A stretch of 64,000 bases of DNA. Source: Sphingomonas aquatilis. GTDB lineage: Bacteria > Pseudomonadota > Alphaproteobacteria > Sphingomonadales > Sphingomonadaceae. This document shows, one piece after another, positions 51,981 through 60,799 of the stretch (its first letter is position 1; each line of letters begins with the position of its first letter). The stretch covers positions 124,001 to 188,000 of the forward strand of contig NZ_JACIDB010000003.1 of assembly GCF_014196115.1 (NCBI RefSeq), read 5' to 3'. The position numbers were made by a program, and so were the translations under genes. The notes under the pieces were generated by a model. The model worked only from the letters and a program-made list of their open reading frames with translations. It was not told the origin of the DNA and searched no databases.

Positions 51981-53186
51981 ATGCTAGGCACCACCTTCAT
52001 CCTCGCGATCCGGTCGATCCGGCGGCATCTGCTGCGCTCGTTTCTGACCATCCTGGGCATCGTGATCGGTGTCGGCGCGGTCGTCACGATGGTGACGCTG
52101 GGCAAGGCGACGACGGCCGCGGTGCAGCAGCAGATCAGCGCGCTGGGCAGCAACGTGTTGCAGGTGCGGCCCGGCCAGGGCTTCGGCCGGGGTGGCGGCG
52201 GTCCGCCGCCGCCGCCGTTCAAGGTGCCCGATGCGGACGCGATCGCGACGCAGATCGCCGGCGTCACCGCAGTCGCACCGCAGACCAACGCCAGCGCCAC
52301 CGCCATTTACGAAGGCGCGAACTGGTCCACCACGATCAACGGCACCACGCTGGCGTTCAACACGGTGCAGCCGTGGCCGCTGGCATCGGGGCGTTATTGG
52401 ACGCGGGCGGAGCAGGAGGCGGGCAAGGCGGTGTGCCTGATCGGCAATACCGTGCGCAAAAACCTGTTCCCGTCCGGTAATGCGGTGGGCACGCGCATCC
52501 GGCTGGGCAATGTCAGCTGCGACGTCATCGGCGTGCTGACGACGCGCGGGCAGGGTGGCTTCGGCGATCAGGACGACGTGGTCGTCATGCCGATCAAGAC
52601 GGTGCAGCGCCGCTTCGTCGGCAACGACGATGTGCGCGTGATGCTGGTCGGCGTCGATCCGGCCTATTCCAGTGCGACCGTGCAATCGTCGATCACCGCG
52701 CTGCTGCGCGAGCGCCGCCACCTGACCGGCGCGCGGCCGGACGATTTCAACATCTTCGACACCAAGCAGATTTCGGACACATTGACGGGCACGACGACCT
52801 TGCTGACCCGCATCGTAGCAGCGGTGGCGGCGATCAGCCTGGTCGTCGGCGGGATCGGCATCATGAACATCATGCTGGTGTCGGTGACCGAGCGCACGCG
52901 CGAAATCGGCATACGCCTGGCGATCGGCGCGGTGGCGCGCGAGGTGCTGCTGCAATTTCTGGTCGAGGCGGTGGCGTTGTCGTGCCTGGGCGGGATCGTC
53001 GGACTGATCATCGCGCAGGGCGTGATCCTGGCGCTGGTGCCGCTGATGCAGGTGCCCTGGACGTTCGATCCGCAGATCAACCTGATCGCGTTCGGCATAT
53101 CCGCGGTGATCGGCGTGGTGTTCGGCTACTTCCCGGCGCGGCGCGCGGCGGCGCTGAACCCGATCGACGCGCTGCGCCACGAATGA
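51981..53186 (+). CDS. ABC transporter permease, MacB type
   Basis: A 401-residue permease. One N-terminal membrane helix (about 21-42, SFLTILGIVIGVGAVVTMV) is followed by a periplasmic MacB_PCD domain (about 45-260) and the FtsX-like three-helix C-terminus (about 275-400, VVGGIGIMNIMLVSVTERTREIGIRLAIGA, ending PARRAAALNPIDALRHE). A Gly/Pro-rich stretch (FGRGGGGPPPPPF, about 68-80) is unusual and might be a flexible linker. Together with the ATPase it forms a MacB-like mechanotransmission pump. The repeat element upstream could affect the ATPase:permease ratio. Confidence 0.94.
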   Translation: MLGTTFILAIRSIRRHLLRSFLTILGIVIGVGAVVTMVTLGKATTAAVQQQISALGSNVLQVRPGQGFGRGGGGPPPPPFKVPDADAIATQIAGVTAVAPQTNASATAIYEGANWSTTINGTTLAFNTVQPWPLASGRYWTRAEQEAGKAVCLIGNTVRKNLFPSGNAVGTRIRLGNVSCDVIGVLTTRGQGGFGDQDDVVVMPIKTVQRRFVGNDDVRVMLVGVDPAYSSATVQSSITALLRERRHLTGARPDDFNIFDTKQISDTLTGTTTLLTRIVAAVAAISLVVGGIGIMNIMLVSVTERTREIGIRLAIGAVAREVLLQFLVEAVALSCLGGIVGLIIAQGVILALVPLMQVPWTFDPQINLIAFGISAVIGVVFGYFPARRAAALNPIDALRHE

Positions 53187-53275
53187 CGCGCGCGGCAACA
53201 TGGACAAGATGAACGCCTGAATGGGTTGGGATGGGTTGCGTCCGACGCCGTCGCGGGGGCGAACCCGTCAACCTT

Positions 53276-53303
53276 CGTCATTCCCGCCTCCGCGGGAATG
53301 ACG
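53276..53303. repeat. Single-hairpin copy of the CGTCATTCCCGC repeat
   Basis: CGTCATTCCCGC-CTCC-GCGGGAATGACG is a perfect 12-bp hairpin with the same arms as the REPIN-like 96-bp elements, but it is a solitary half. Confidence 0.7.
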
Positions 53304-53341
53304 ACTGGGTGAGGGGCGGGGAGCTACGCCGCTGAGTGTAT

Positions 53342-53424
53342 CGTCACCCCGGACTTGATCCGGGGTCCCGCTATTTCCAGGTGTCGAAGAAGAAGCGGGA
53401 CGCCGGGTCGAGCCCGGGGTGACG
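53342..53424. repeat. Palindromic repeat of the CGTCACCCCGGA type, copy 2
   Basis: CGTCACCCCGGACTTGATCC with GGGGT at the left, and GGGTCGAGCCC with GGGGTGACG at the right, enclose a short centre with the complementary pair GTCCCGCT and AGCGGGAC. It resembles the element at 50947-51054. Confidence 0.75.
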
Positions 53425-53441
53425 GGGAAGGTGCGGGTGCC

Positions 53442-54056
53442 TTACGGCCGTCGTAGGCGCGTGTAGGTTTCGGGGGCACCGACCAGCGCGCGGAGCCGTT
53501 CCAGTTCTTCGGGGGTATCGACGTCGATCAGTTCGGCAGGCGTCGTGACGACATGCTTGCCGCCGCGGACCATATCGCGGGCGCCCTGATCGCCCTCCAG
53601 AGCGAGGAGCGCGTCGAAGCGGTTGCGGCCGAAGACGGCGGGGGGCTTGGGGCTGATGCCGTCGCTGGAGGCGACGACGGCGTCGGGCCCGTCCGCGGCC
53701 TCGAGCAGATGCCAGATGTGCGTGGCGGTGACGCGCGGCATGTCGGCGAGCGCCACGACCACCGCCTGCGCGCCATGCGCCCGCGCGCAGTCGACGCCGA
53801 GCGCGACCGATCGACCCAGCCCAAGTGCGGGATCGTCGTTCCGCACGGTCGTATAGCCGTGCGCGGCATAATCGCATTGCGCCTTGCCGACGACGGCGAC
53901 GCGTTCGCGGAACGGCATATCTTCGAGCGCGACCGCGACGTGCAGGCCAAGCGCGCGGCCGAGGAAGGGTTCGTCGAGCTTGCTGCCAAGGTCACCCATC
54001 CGCTGCGAACGACCGGCGGCGAGCAGCACAAGCACGCAGTCTTCAGCGGCGATCAT
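53442..54056 (-). CDS. Nucleotidyltransferase of molybdenum cofactor maturation, MocA/MobA type
   Basis: A 204-residue NTP-transferase. The N-terminal VLVLLAAGRSQRMGDLGSKLD carries the LAAGxSxRMG nucleotide-binding loop and the basic lysine, followed by VVVALADMPRVTATHI and FGRNRFDALLALEGDQGARD. MocA-type enzymes attach CMP to the Mo cofactor for xanthine-oxidase family enzymes. The gene overlaps xdhC by 14 nt and is the last gene of the molybdenum hydroxylase cluster, supporting that role. ATG 54056 is the start; the frame is open upstream inside xdhC. Confidence 0.9.
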   Translation of the reverse strand: MIAAEDCVLVLLAAGRSQRMGDLGSKLDEPFLGRALGLHVAVALEDMPFRERVAVVGKAQCDYAAHGYTTVRNDDPALGLGRSVALGVDCARAHGAQAVVVALADMPRVTATHIWHLLEAADGPDAVVASSDGISPKPPAVFGRNRFDALLALEGDQGARDMVRGGKHVVTTPAELIDVDTPEELERLRALVGAPETYTRLRRP

Positions 54057-54966
54057 GGAACGCCCCCACCATCGCCGCGGCGATCGACAGTGCGATTTCC
54101 GACGGGCCGATCGCGCCGATATCGATGCCGACGGGCGCGTCGATCCGGTCGATCTGCGCCGTGCTGAGCCCCTCCGCGGCCAGCCGTTCGCGGCGGGCGG
54201 CATGGCTGCGGCGGCTGCCGAGCGCGCCGACGTACGGCGCGTCGGTGGCGAGCGCGGCGATCAGCGCGGGATCGTCGATCTTGATGTCGTGGCTCAAGGT
54301 GACGACGGCGGTGGCGGGGCCGGGTTTCAGCGCGGCGATCGCCTCGTCGGGCCAGCGGTCGTCCAGCGTTACACCGGGAAAGCGCTCTTCGGTGAGGAAG
54401 CGCGCGCGCGGGTCGATCACGGTCGTCGCGATGCCGAGCGTCGTCGCCAGCGCGGCAAGGCTCTGCGCGATCTGCACCGCGCCGACGATCAGCAGGCGGC
54501 GCGGGGGATCGTAGCGGTTGACGAACACTTCGCCGGTTTCCTGCGGCCTGAGATCGCTGTGGCCGGTGGCGAGGTCGGTGGTGACGGTCAGCGCCTCACC
54601 GCGGTCGCGCGCGTCGGCGATGCGATCGAACAATTCGGGGTCGAAGCCGGCGGCGGAGACGGGCTGCACCATCACCGCGATCTCGCCGCCGCAGGGCAGG
54701 CCGACTTCCCAGGCTGCGGCATCGGCGACGCCGTAGCGCTTCAGCTGGAAGGGCGCGCCGGCGATGACGTCGGCGGCGGTCTGCAAAATGTCGCTTTCGA
54801 CGCAGCCGCCCGACACCGATCCTTCGAACCGGCCGTCGCCATGGACGAGCATATGGCTGCCCTTGGGCCGCGGCGCGCTACCCCAGGTGGAAACCACGGT
54901 GGCGAGGGCAAGCGGTTCGCCTTTCCATTCGCGCGCGGCGGCGAGGACGCTGTCGTTTTCGGCCAT
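54043..54966 (-). CDS. XdhC family cofactor insertion protein
   Basis: A 307-residue XdhC/CoxI protein that binds sulfurated Mo cofactor and inserts it into xanthine dehydrogenase-family apo-enzymes. The N-terminal XdhC_CoxI domain has VVSTWGSAPRPKGSHMLVH and GSVSGGCVESDI. The C-terminal Rossmann domain contains RLLIVGAVQIAQSLAALA, TVIDPRARFLTEERFP, TLSHDIKIDDPALIAAL and YVGALGSRRSHAARRERL. It sits between the second Mo-binding subunit and the mocA-type gene (14-nt overlap). Confidence 0.94.
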   Translation of the reverse strand: MAENDSVLAAAREWKGEPLALATVVSTWGSAPRPKGSHMLVHGDGRFEGSVSGGCVESDILQTAADVIAGAPFQLKRYGVADAAAWEVGLPCGGEIAVMVQPVSAAGFDPELFDRIADARDRGEALTVTTDLATGHSDLRPQETGEVFVNRYDPPRRLLIVGAVQIAQSLAALATTLGIATTVIDPRARFLTEERFPGVTLDDRWPDEAIAALKPGPATAVVTLSHDIKIDDPALIAALATDAPYVGALGSRRSHAARRERLAAEGLSTAQIDRIDAPVGIDIGAIGPSEIALSIAAAMVGAFHDRR

Positions 54967-55038
54967 GGTGTTGCGGTTCCTGCCTAGCGGTGATCGTGAG
55001 AGGTAAGGTTCATAGAAAGGCGCTTGCCACCTTCACTT

Positions 55039-55067
55039 CGTCACCCCGGACGTGTTCCGGGGTGACG
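55039..55067. repeat. Single hairpin of the CGTCACCCCGGA type
   Basis: CGTCACCCCGGA-CGTGT-TCCGGGGTGACG is a perfect 12-bp hairpin with a 5-nt loop between xdhC and the second Mo subunit gene. It matches the arms at 50947 and 53342. Confidence 0.75.
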
Positions 55068-55159
55068 GTGTGTGTTGGGCGGCTGGCAGTGGCAGGGCGG
55101 CGGCGTTTTCGGCCATATCATCTTTCCTTCAGTCCTCCCTCGCGTCAGCGGGGGAGGAG

Positions 55160-57364
55160 TTAGAGGGGTGGCAACCCCGGCAGCAGCGTGTCCAGCGTCA
55201 CGGGGACGTCGCGCACCCGCACGCCGGTCGCGTTGTAGATGGCGTTGACCACCGCCGCGCCGGCGCCAGAAATGCCGAGTTCGCCGACGCCCTTCGCGCC
55301 CGCCGGGTTGGCGCTGTCGTCGATCTCCTCGACGAAATGCACCTCGATCTGCGGCACGTCGGCGTTCACCGCGACGTGATATTCGCCGAAGTCCGGGTTG
55401 ACGAAATGGCCCGAGCGCGGGTCGACGACCGCCTCTTCGCTGAGCGCATAGGCGATGCCCCACACCATGCCGCCGATCAGCTGGTTCGCGGCAGTCTTGG
55501 CGTTGAGCACGCGGCCGACGTCGAACACGCCGAGCATGCGGCGCACGCGCACCTCACCGGTGATCGCATTGACCGCGACCTCAACGAAATGCGCGCCATG
55601 GCTCGCCTGGCTGGTGCGCTGGCTTTCCTTGCCGGGGGCGGTCTTGCCGCGGGCGACGATCGGCTCCCCGCGCAGCAGGTCGGGCAGCGCGACGCTGCGG
55701 CCGCCGGCAGTGACGCAGCCGTCCTTCAGCGTCAGGTCTTCGGGCGCGGCGTTCATGCGGCGGGCGAGGTCGCTGAGGATATCCTCGCAGGCGAGCGCCG
55801 CCGCGGCACAGGCGCTGCCCGCGCCGAACGATCCGCCCGAGCCGGCGCTGGGCGGCAGGTCGCTGTCGCCCAGGCGTACCTCGACCGCGGCGACGGGCAG
55901 GCCGAGCATCTCGCCGACGGTCTGCGCGAGGATGGTGTAGGTGCCGGTGCCGATGTCGGTCATGTCGCAGGCGACGACCGCGCGGCCGTTCGCCTCCAGC
56001 CGCACTTCGGCTTCGGCCTTGACGGTGAAGTTGCCGCGTAGCGCCGCGGCCATGCCATGGCCGATCAGCCATTCGCCCTCACGGCGCGCGCCGGGCGTGC
56101 GGTTGCGAGCTTCCCAGCCGAAGCGGCGCGCACCCTCGTCATAGCAATCGAGCAGGCGGCGGGTGGAGAAGGGCTTGCCGCTGACCGGGTCGACGTCGGG
56201 TTCGTTGATCCGGCGCAGCTCGACCGGGTCCAGCCCCAGCCGTTCGGCAAGCTCGTCCATCGCGCATTCGACGGCGAAGGTGCCGATCGCCTCGCCCGGT
56301 GCGCGCACCGCGCCGGTGGCGGGCAGGTCGAGCCGGACGAGGTCGGTGCGGAAGCGCCGGTTTGCGCCGCCGTACAGCGGCAGCGAGCCGAACGGGATGG
56401 GTTCGAGGAATCGCGCGTCGTCGTTCTGCGCGGCGACGCCTTCGTGGGCGAAGGCGGTAATGCGGCCATCCTGCGTGGCGGCGATCCGCATGCGCTGCGT
56501 CGTCGCCGAGCGGTGGTGGACCAGATAGGCGGTCAGCGCGCGGGGGAGCGCGACCTTGACCGGACGACCGGTCTTTTGTGCGGCGATGGCGGCGAGGATC
56601 ACCTCCGGCCCGACGCCGGTCTTGCCGCCGAAGCCGCCGCCGACGAAGGGGGCGAGGACGCGGACCTTGTCCGTATCGAGGCCCAGCGCTTTCGCGATGG
56701 TGGTGCGCGCGGCGCCGATCACCTGATTGCTGGTGCGGACGGTGAGCGTGCCATCCTGCCACCAGACGGTGCTGGCATGCGGTTCGAGCGCGGCGGGAAA
56801 ATGGACGGGGGTGGTGTAGGCGAGGTCGACCGTCACCGGCGCCTCGGCCAGCGCGGCGTCGAGGTCGCCCTTGTCGATCGCGGGCAGGAAGCCGAGGTCG
56901 TGGTCTTGCTCGACCGGCTGCTCCGCCATGGCGAGGCGGGCGGGGGCCTCTTCCACAGATACGACGACGCGGCTGGCGGCGTCGCGCGCGATCGCCTGAT
57001 CCTCGGCGACGACGATCGCGACGGGCTGGCCGTAATGGAAGATCGTGTCGGTGCCGCTGTGCGCGGCGCCTTGCGAATTGCTGCCGCCGGTGACCATGCG
57101 CGGGTCGTCGTGGATGACCGCGACGACGCCGGGCATCGCCTCTGCCGCCGACGCGTCGATGCCCGTTACGCGACCGCGCGGCACCGGCGCGCCGACGATC
57201 GCGGCATAGAGCGTGCCGTCGGGCGCGTCCTCATAGGCGTAGGTGGCGGTGCCGCTGACCTTCGCTGGCCCCTCGATCCGCGCGATCGGCGCGCCGAGCA
57301 CACCCTGCTGCCCATGCGCCAGCCCGTGTGGGCGATACGCGCGGTCCATCGTCATCTCGTTCAT
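55160..57364 (-). CDS. Xanthine dehydrogenase family Mo-binding subunit (second paralogue)
   Basis: A 734-residue Mo-hydroxylase large subunit with the aldehyde-oxidase domain and Mo-cofactor domain. It has GGGFGGKTG, the GAGSACAAAALACEDIL substrate/cofactor region and the catalytic Glu695 in KGVGELGISG. A one-subunit gene like this needs 2Fe-2S and FAD partners, but the only such genes here are upstream with the first paralogue. It is about 217 nt from that gene, with a REPIN-like repeat between. It could form an alternative complex with the same small subunits; substrate unknown. Confidence 0.94.
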   Translation of the reverse strand: MNEMTMDRAYRPHGLAHGQQGVLGAPIARIEGPAKVSGTATYAYEDAPDGTLYAAIVGAPVPRGRVTGIDASAAEAMPGVVAVIHDDPRMVTGGSNSQGAAHSGTDTIFHYGQPVAIVVAEDQAIARDAASRVVVSVEEAPARLAMAEQPVEQDHDLGFLPAIDKGDLDAALAEAPVTVDLAYTTPVHFPAALEPHASTVWWQDGTLTVRTSNQVIGAARTTIAKALGLDTDKVRVLAPFVGGGFGGKTGVGPEVILAAIAAQKTGRPVKVALPRALTAYLVHHRSATTQRMRIAATQDGRITAFAHEGVAAQNDDARFLEPIPFGSLPLYGGANRRFRTDLVRLDLPATGAVRAPGEAIGTFAVECAMDELAERLGLDPVELRRINEPDVDPVSGKPFSTRRLLDCYDEGARRFGWEARNRTPGARREGEWLIGHGMAAALRGNFTVKAEAEVRLEANGRAVVACDMTDIGTGTYTILAQTVGEMLGLPVAAVEVRLGDSDLPPSAGSGGSFGAGSACAAAALACEDILSDLARRMNAAPEDLTLKDGCVTAGGRSVALPDLLRGEPIVARGKTAPGKESQRTSQASHGAHFVEVAVNAITGEVRVRRMLGVFDVGRVLNAKTAANQLIGGMVWGIAYALSEEAVVDPRSGHFVNPDFGEYHVAVNADVPQIEVHFVEEIDDSANPAGAKGVGELGISGAGAAVVNAIYNATGVRVRDVPVTLDTLLPGLPPL

Positions 57365-57462
57365 ACAGGCTTCTGATCCTTGCCCGGGACCGGGTGAGGG
57401 CGAGTGTAAGGTGTTGGGCGGGTAGGGGAAAGGGTAGCCCTTTCATACTTCGTCACCCCTCC

Positions 57463-57558
57463 CGTCATTCCCGCGAAGGCGGGAATCCATAACCTCTGAC
57501 AATCGCGAAAGAGGCGCGACGGTAGCGCGTCTGGATTCCCGCCTTCGCGGGAATGACG
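57463..57558. repeat. REPIN-like 96-bp palindromic element, copy 2
   Basis: Same length and ends as 8401-8496, in opposite orientation, with matching centre parts (CATAACCTCT and GGTAGCGCGTCTGG). It lies between the two Mo-subunit genes, right upstream of the second one. Confidence 0.88.
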
Positions 57559-57580
57559 GTTGGGGTTCGGGGCGGCGGAA

Positions 57581-59815
57581 TCACACCGCCGGCAGGCCCT
57601 CCAGCAATTTATCGAGCGTCACCGGGAAGTCGCGGACGCGCACGCCGGTGGCGTTGTAGATCGCATTGCCCACCGCGCCCGCCGCGCCGCAGATACCGAG
57701 TTCGCCGATGCCCTTCGCGTGGAGCGGGTTCGCCTGGATGTCGCGTTCGGGCAGGAATTCGACCTCCAGCTGCGGCACGTCGGCATTCACGGGGACGTGA
57801 TATTCGCCGAGGTCGCGGTTGACGATCTTGCCGTTGCGCGGATCGTGGACCAGCTCTTCCGACAGCGCGCAGCCGATGCCGAAGGTCATGCCACCCAGGC
57901 ATTGCGAGCGCGCGGTCTTGGCGTTGAGGATGCGGCCCGCGGTGAAGACGCCGAGCATCCGCTTGACGCGCACCTCGCCCGTCACCGCATGGACCGCGAC
58001 CTCGCAGAAATGCGCGCCGTAGCTCGCCTGGTTGAAGGTCTTTTCCTGGCGGCCCGGGCTGACTTCGCCGGTCGCCTCGATGCCGTCGCCGACCAGCTGC
58101 GCGAGCGGCACGCTGCGATTGTCAGCGATGACGCGACCGTCCTTCAGCGTCATCGCGTCTTCGGCGACGCCCATCGCCTTGGCGATCTTGGCGCGCAACG
58201 CCTCGCAGGCGAGATAGACCGACGTGCCGGACGATCCCGCGCCCCACGACCCGCCCGACCCCGCGCCCGGCGGTGCATCGGTATCGCCGAGGTGGACGCT
58301 GACGTCCTCGATGGGCAGGCCGAGGATCTCGGCGGTGATCTGGCCCAGGATCGTGTAAGTGCCGGTGCCGATGTCGGTCATGTCGGTTTCGACATGCGCC
58401 TTGCCCTGCCCGTCGATCGAGACCTTGGCGGCGGACTTCATCAGCATGTTCGACCGCGCGGCGGAGGCGACGCCCATGCCGTACAGCCAGTCGCCGCGCC
58501 GATCGGTGCCGGCGGGCTTGCGGCTCGACCAGCCGAATGCTTCCGCACCCCGCTCCAGACAGGGGATCAGCGAGCGGGAGGAATAGGGGATGTTCTTTTC
58601 CGGATCCTTTTCGGGCTCGTTGCGGCGGCGCAATTCAATGGGGTCGATGCCCATCTTTTCCGCCAGTTCGTCGATCGCGCCCTCCAGCGCGATCAGGCCG
58701 ACCGCCTCGCCCGGCGCGCGCATCGACCCCGCCAGCATCCAGTCGAGCCGGACGATGTCGTGCGTGATCCGCCGGTTGTCACCGGCATAGAGGAAGTGCG
58801 TCGCCATGCCGGTGGGTTCGAAGAAGTCCTCGCCCGGCAGGTTGCTGACCAGCGTCTCGTGGCCGATCGCGGTGAGCTTGCCGTCGGCGGTCGCGCCCAG
58901 CCGCATCCGCTGTTCGGTGTTCGAGCGGCGCACGGTCGCATCGAACACCTGCTGGCGCGCCATCACCGCCTTCACCGGGCGGTTCAGCCGCTTGGCGGCG
59001 ATCGCCGCCGCGACGCTTTCGGGGGCGATGCCGAGCTTCGAGCCGAAGCCGCCGCCGACATAGGCCGCGACGATCCGCACCTTGTCCGCCGACACGCCCA
59101 AAGCCTTGGCGAGCTGCTGCTTGTCGGACGAGGGCATCTGGTAGGCGCCGTACAGCGTCAGCGCGCCGTCTTCCCACACCGCCAGGCTGGCATGCGGTTC
59201 CATCGCGGCGGAATTCTGCGAGGGCGTCGTGTAGGTGACGTCGACGGTGAAGGCGGCGTCGGCCATGGCCTGGTCGATATCGCCCTGATCGTGGTGCGGC
59301 GGGATCTGCTGCGGCTTGGGCTCTTCCGCCTCGCTCTTGTGCGCCTCGAAATCGTAGCGGCCTTCCGCGGCGTCATATTGCACATCGACGTGCAAGGCGG
59401 CGTCGCGTGCGGCCTCATAGCTTTCGGCGATGACGATCGCGATGATCTCGCCGTGATAGGCGACATCCTCGACGCCCTGCGTCGGCGCGGTCGTCTCGCC
59501 GCCCTGCTGGGGATTACGGATGAAGCTGGCGTAGTCGGTGATGACGTCGATCACGCCGGGCAGCGCCTTGGCGCGGCTTGCGTCGAGCGACGTGATCTTG
59601 CCCGCACCCACCGTCGCGCGGACGAGATAGCCGTACGCGACGTTGTCGAGCGCATATTCCGCCGCATAGGTCGCCTTGCCCGACACCTTCTTTGGGCCGT
59701 CGATCCGGTCGATCGGCTTGCCGATCACGTCCTGCGACGAGGTGTCGAGCAAGCTGTCGGGATGGCTTGCATTCATGGTGAGCGAATTGGTGTCGCCCTT
59801 GCCGAAACCGAACAT
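57581..59815 (-). CDS. Aldehyde oxidase/xanthine dehydrogenase Mo-binding subunit (PaoC-like)
   Basis: A 744-residue large subunit that binds the molybdenum cofactor and oxidises aldehydes or heterocycles. It starts MFGFGKGDTNSLTMNASHP, and then VGGGFGSKLG, GAGSGGSWGAGSSGTSVYL and the catalytic Glu705 in KGIGELGICG. It directly follows the FAD subunit gene (3 nt) and is the partner of the FAD and 2Fe-2S subunits, as in E. coli PaoABC. No signal peptide is seen in this subunit. The other paralogue lies downstream. Confidence 0.95.
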   Translation of the reverse strand: MFGFGKGDTNSLTMNASHPDSLLDTSSQDVIGKPIDRIDGPKKVSGKATYAAEYALDNVAYGYLVRATVGAGKITSLDASRAKALPGVIDVITDYASFIRNPQQGGETTAPTQGVEDVAYHGEIIAIVIAESYEAARDAALHVDVQYDAAEGRYDFEAHKSEAEEPKPQQIPPHHDQGDIDQAMADAAFTVDVTYTTPSQNSAAMEPHASLAVWEDGALTLYGAYQMPSSDKQQLAKALGVSADKVRIVAAYVGGGFGSKLGIAPESVAAAIAAKRLNRPVKAVMARQQVFDATVRRSNTEQRMRLGATADGKLTAIGHETLVSNLPGEDFFEPTGMATHFLYAGDNRRITHDIVRLDWMLAGSMRAPGEAVGLIALEGAIDELAEKMGIDPIELRRRNEPEKDPEKNIPYSSRSLIPCLERGAEAFGWSSRKPAGTDRRGDWLYGMGVASAARSNMLMKSAAKVSIDGQGKAHVETDMTDIGTGTYTILGQITAEILGLPIEDVSVHLGDTDAPPGAGSGGSWGAGSSGTSVYLACEALRAKIAKAMGVAEDAMTLKDGRVIADNRSVPLAQLVGDGIEATGEVSPGRQEKTFNQASYGAHFCEVAVHAVTGEVRVKRMLGVFTAGRILNAKTARSQCLGGMTFGIGCALSEELVHDPRNGKIVNRDLGEYHVPVNADVPQLEVEFLPERDIQANPLHAKGIGELGICGAAGAVGNAIYNATGVRVRDFPVTLDKLLEGLPAV

Positions 59816-59818
59816 GCC

Positions 59819-60799
59819 TTATTCTCCCGTCAGGTCGCGAAGCGTGGCGACGAGCACCCGGCGCGTCAGCGGGATCTTGAAGTCGTTCGAGCCATAGCCC
59901 TTGGCATCCGCCAGCAGCGCATCGGCGGCGGCGTTGAACGCGACGTCGGACGGCGCCTGGCCGATCAGCGCGGCCTCCACCGCCGGGTTGCGCCACGGCA
60001 TCGGGCCGAGGCCGCCGAAGGCGAGCGATGCAGACGCGATCTTGCCGTCCTCCACACTCACCACGCCGGCAATCGACACGATCGCAAAGGCATAAGACGC
60101 GCGGTCGCGCACCTTGCGGTAGACCTGCTTGCCCTTGGGCGGCGCAGGCAGTTCGATGTGGGTGATCAGTTCGCCCGTCTCCAGCACCGTCTCGATGTTC
60201 GGTGTGTCGCCGGGCAGGCGGTAGAAATCGTGGATGGAGATACGGCGCTTGTCGCCGTCGGGGCGCTGCGTGATGATCGTCGCATCGAGCGCGCGCATCG
60301 CAACCGCCATGTCGCTGGGGTGCGTCGCGATGCACTGCTCCGACGTACCGAGCACGGCGAGGATGCGGTTGAACCCGCCGATCGCCGAACAGCCGGTGCC
60401 GGGCTCGCGCTTGTTGCACGGCATGGCGGTGTCGTAGAAATAGTAGCAACGCGTCCGCTGCAGCAGGTTGCCGCCCGTGGACGCCTTGTTGCGCAACTGG
60501 CCGCTGGCCCCGGCGAGCAGGGCGCGGCTCAGCACTTCGTACTTGGCGATGACGCGGGGGTCGGCGGCGAGGTCCGAATTGGGCACGAGCGCGCCGATCG
60601 TCAGGCCGCCGTCCTCGCGCTCTTCGATCTCGCCCAAGGGCAGTCGGCTGATATCGACCAGCTTTTCGGGCGTTTCGATCTGCAGCTTCATCAGGTCGAG
60701 CAGATTGGTGCCGCCCGCGATAAACTTGGCGCCGGAGCTGTGCGCGTCGCGCACCGCGGCATCGGCGCTGTCCGCCTTGGCATAGGTGAAGGTCTTCAT
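59819..60799 (-). CDS. Molybdenum hydroxylase FAD subunit (PaoB-like, with extra Cys cluster)
   Basis: A 326-residue FAD-binding subunit that passes electrons from the Mo/Fe-S side to an acceptor. FAD loops are FIAGGTNLLDLMKLQ (about 26-40) and NKASTGGNLLQRTRC. Four cysteines (118, 128, 137, 156) in RTRCYYFYD, PCNKREPGTGC and EQCIATHPSDMA match the insert that carries an extra 4Fe-4S cluster in PaoB of E. coli. Its start overlaps the 2Fe-2S gene stop by 4 nt and its stop is 3 nt from the Mo-subunit start. Confidence 0.95.
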   Translation of the reverse strand: MKTFTYAKADSADAAVRDAHSSGAKFIAGGTNLLDLMKLQIETPEKLVDISRLPLGEIEEREDGGLTIGALVPNSDLAADPRVIAKYEVLSRALLAGASGQLRNKASTGGNLLQRTRCYYFYDTAMPCNKREPGTGCSAIGGFNRILAVLGTSEQCIATHPSDMAVAMRALDATIITQRPDGDKRRISIHDFYRLPGDTPNIETVLETGELITHIELPAPPKGKQVYRKVRDRASYAFAIVSIAGVVSVEDGKIASASLAFGGLGPMPWRNPAVEAALIGQAPSDVAFNAAADALLADAKGYGSNDFKIPLTRRVLVATLRDLTGE

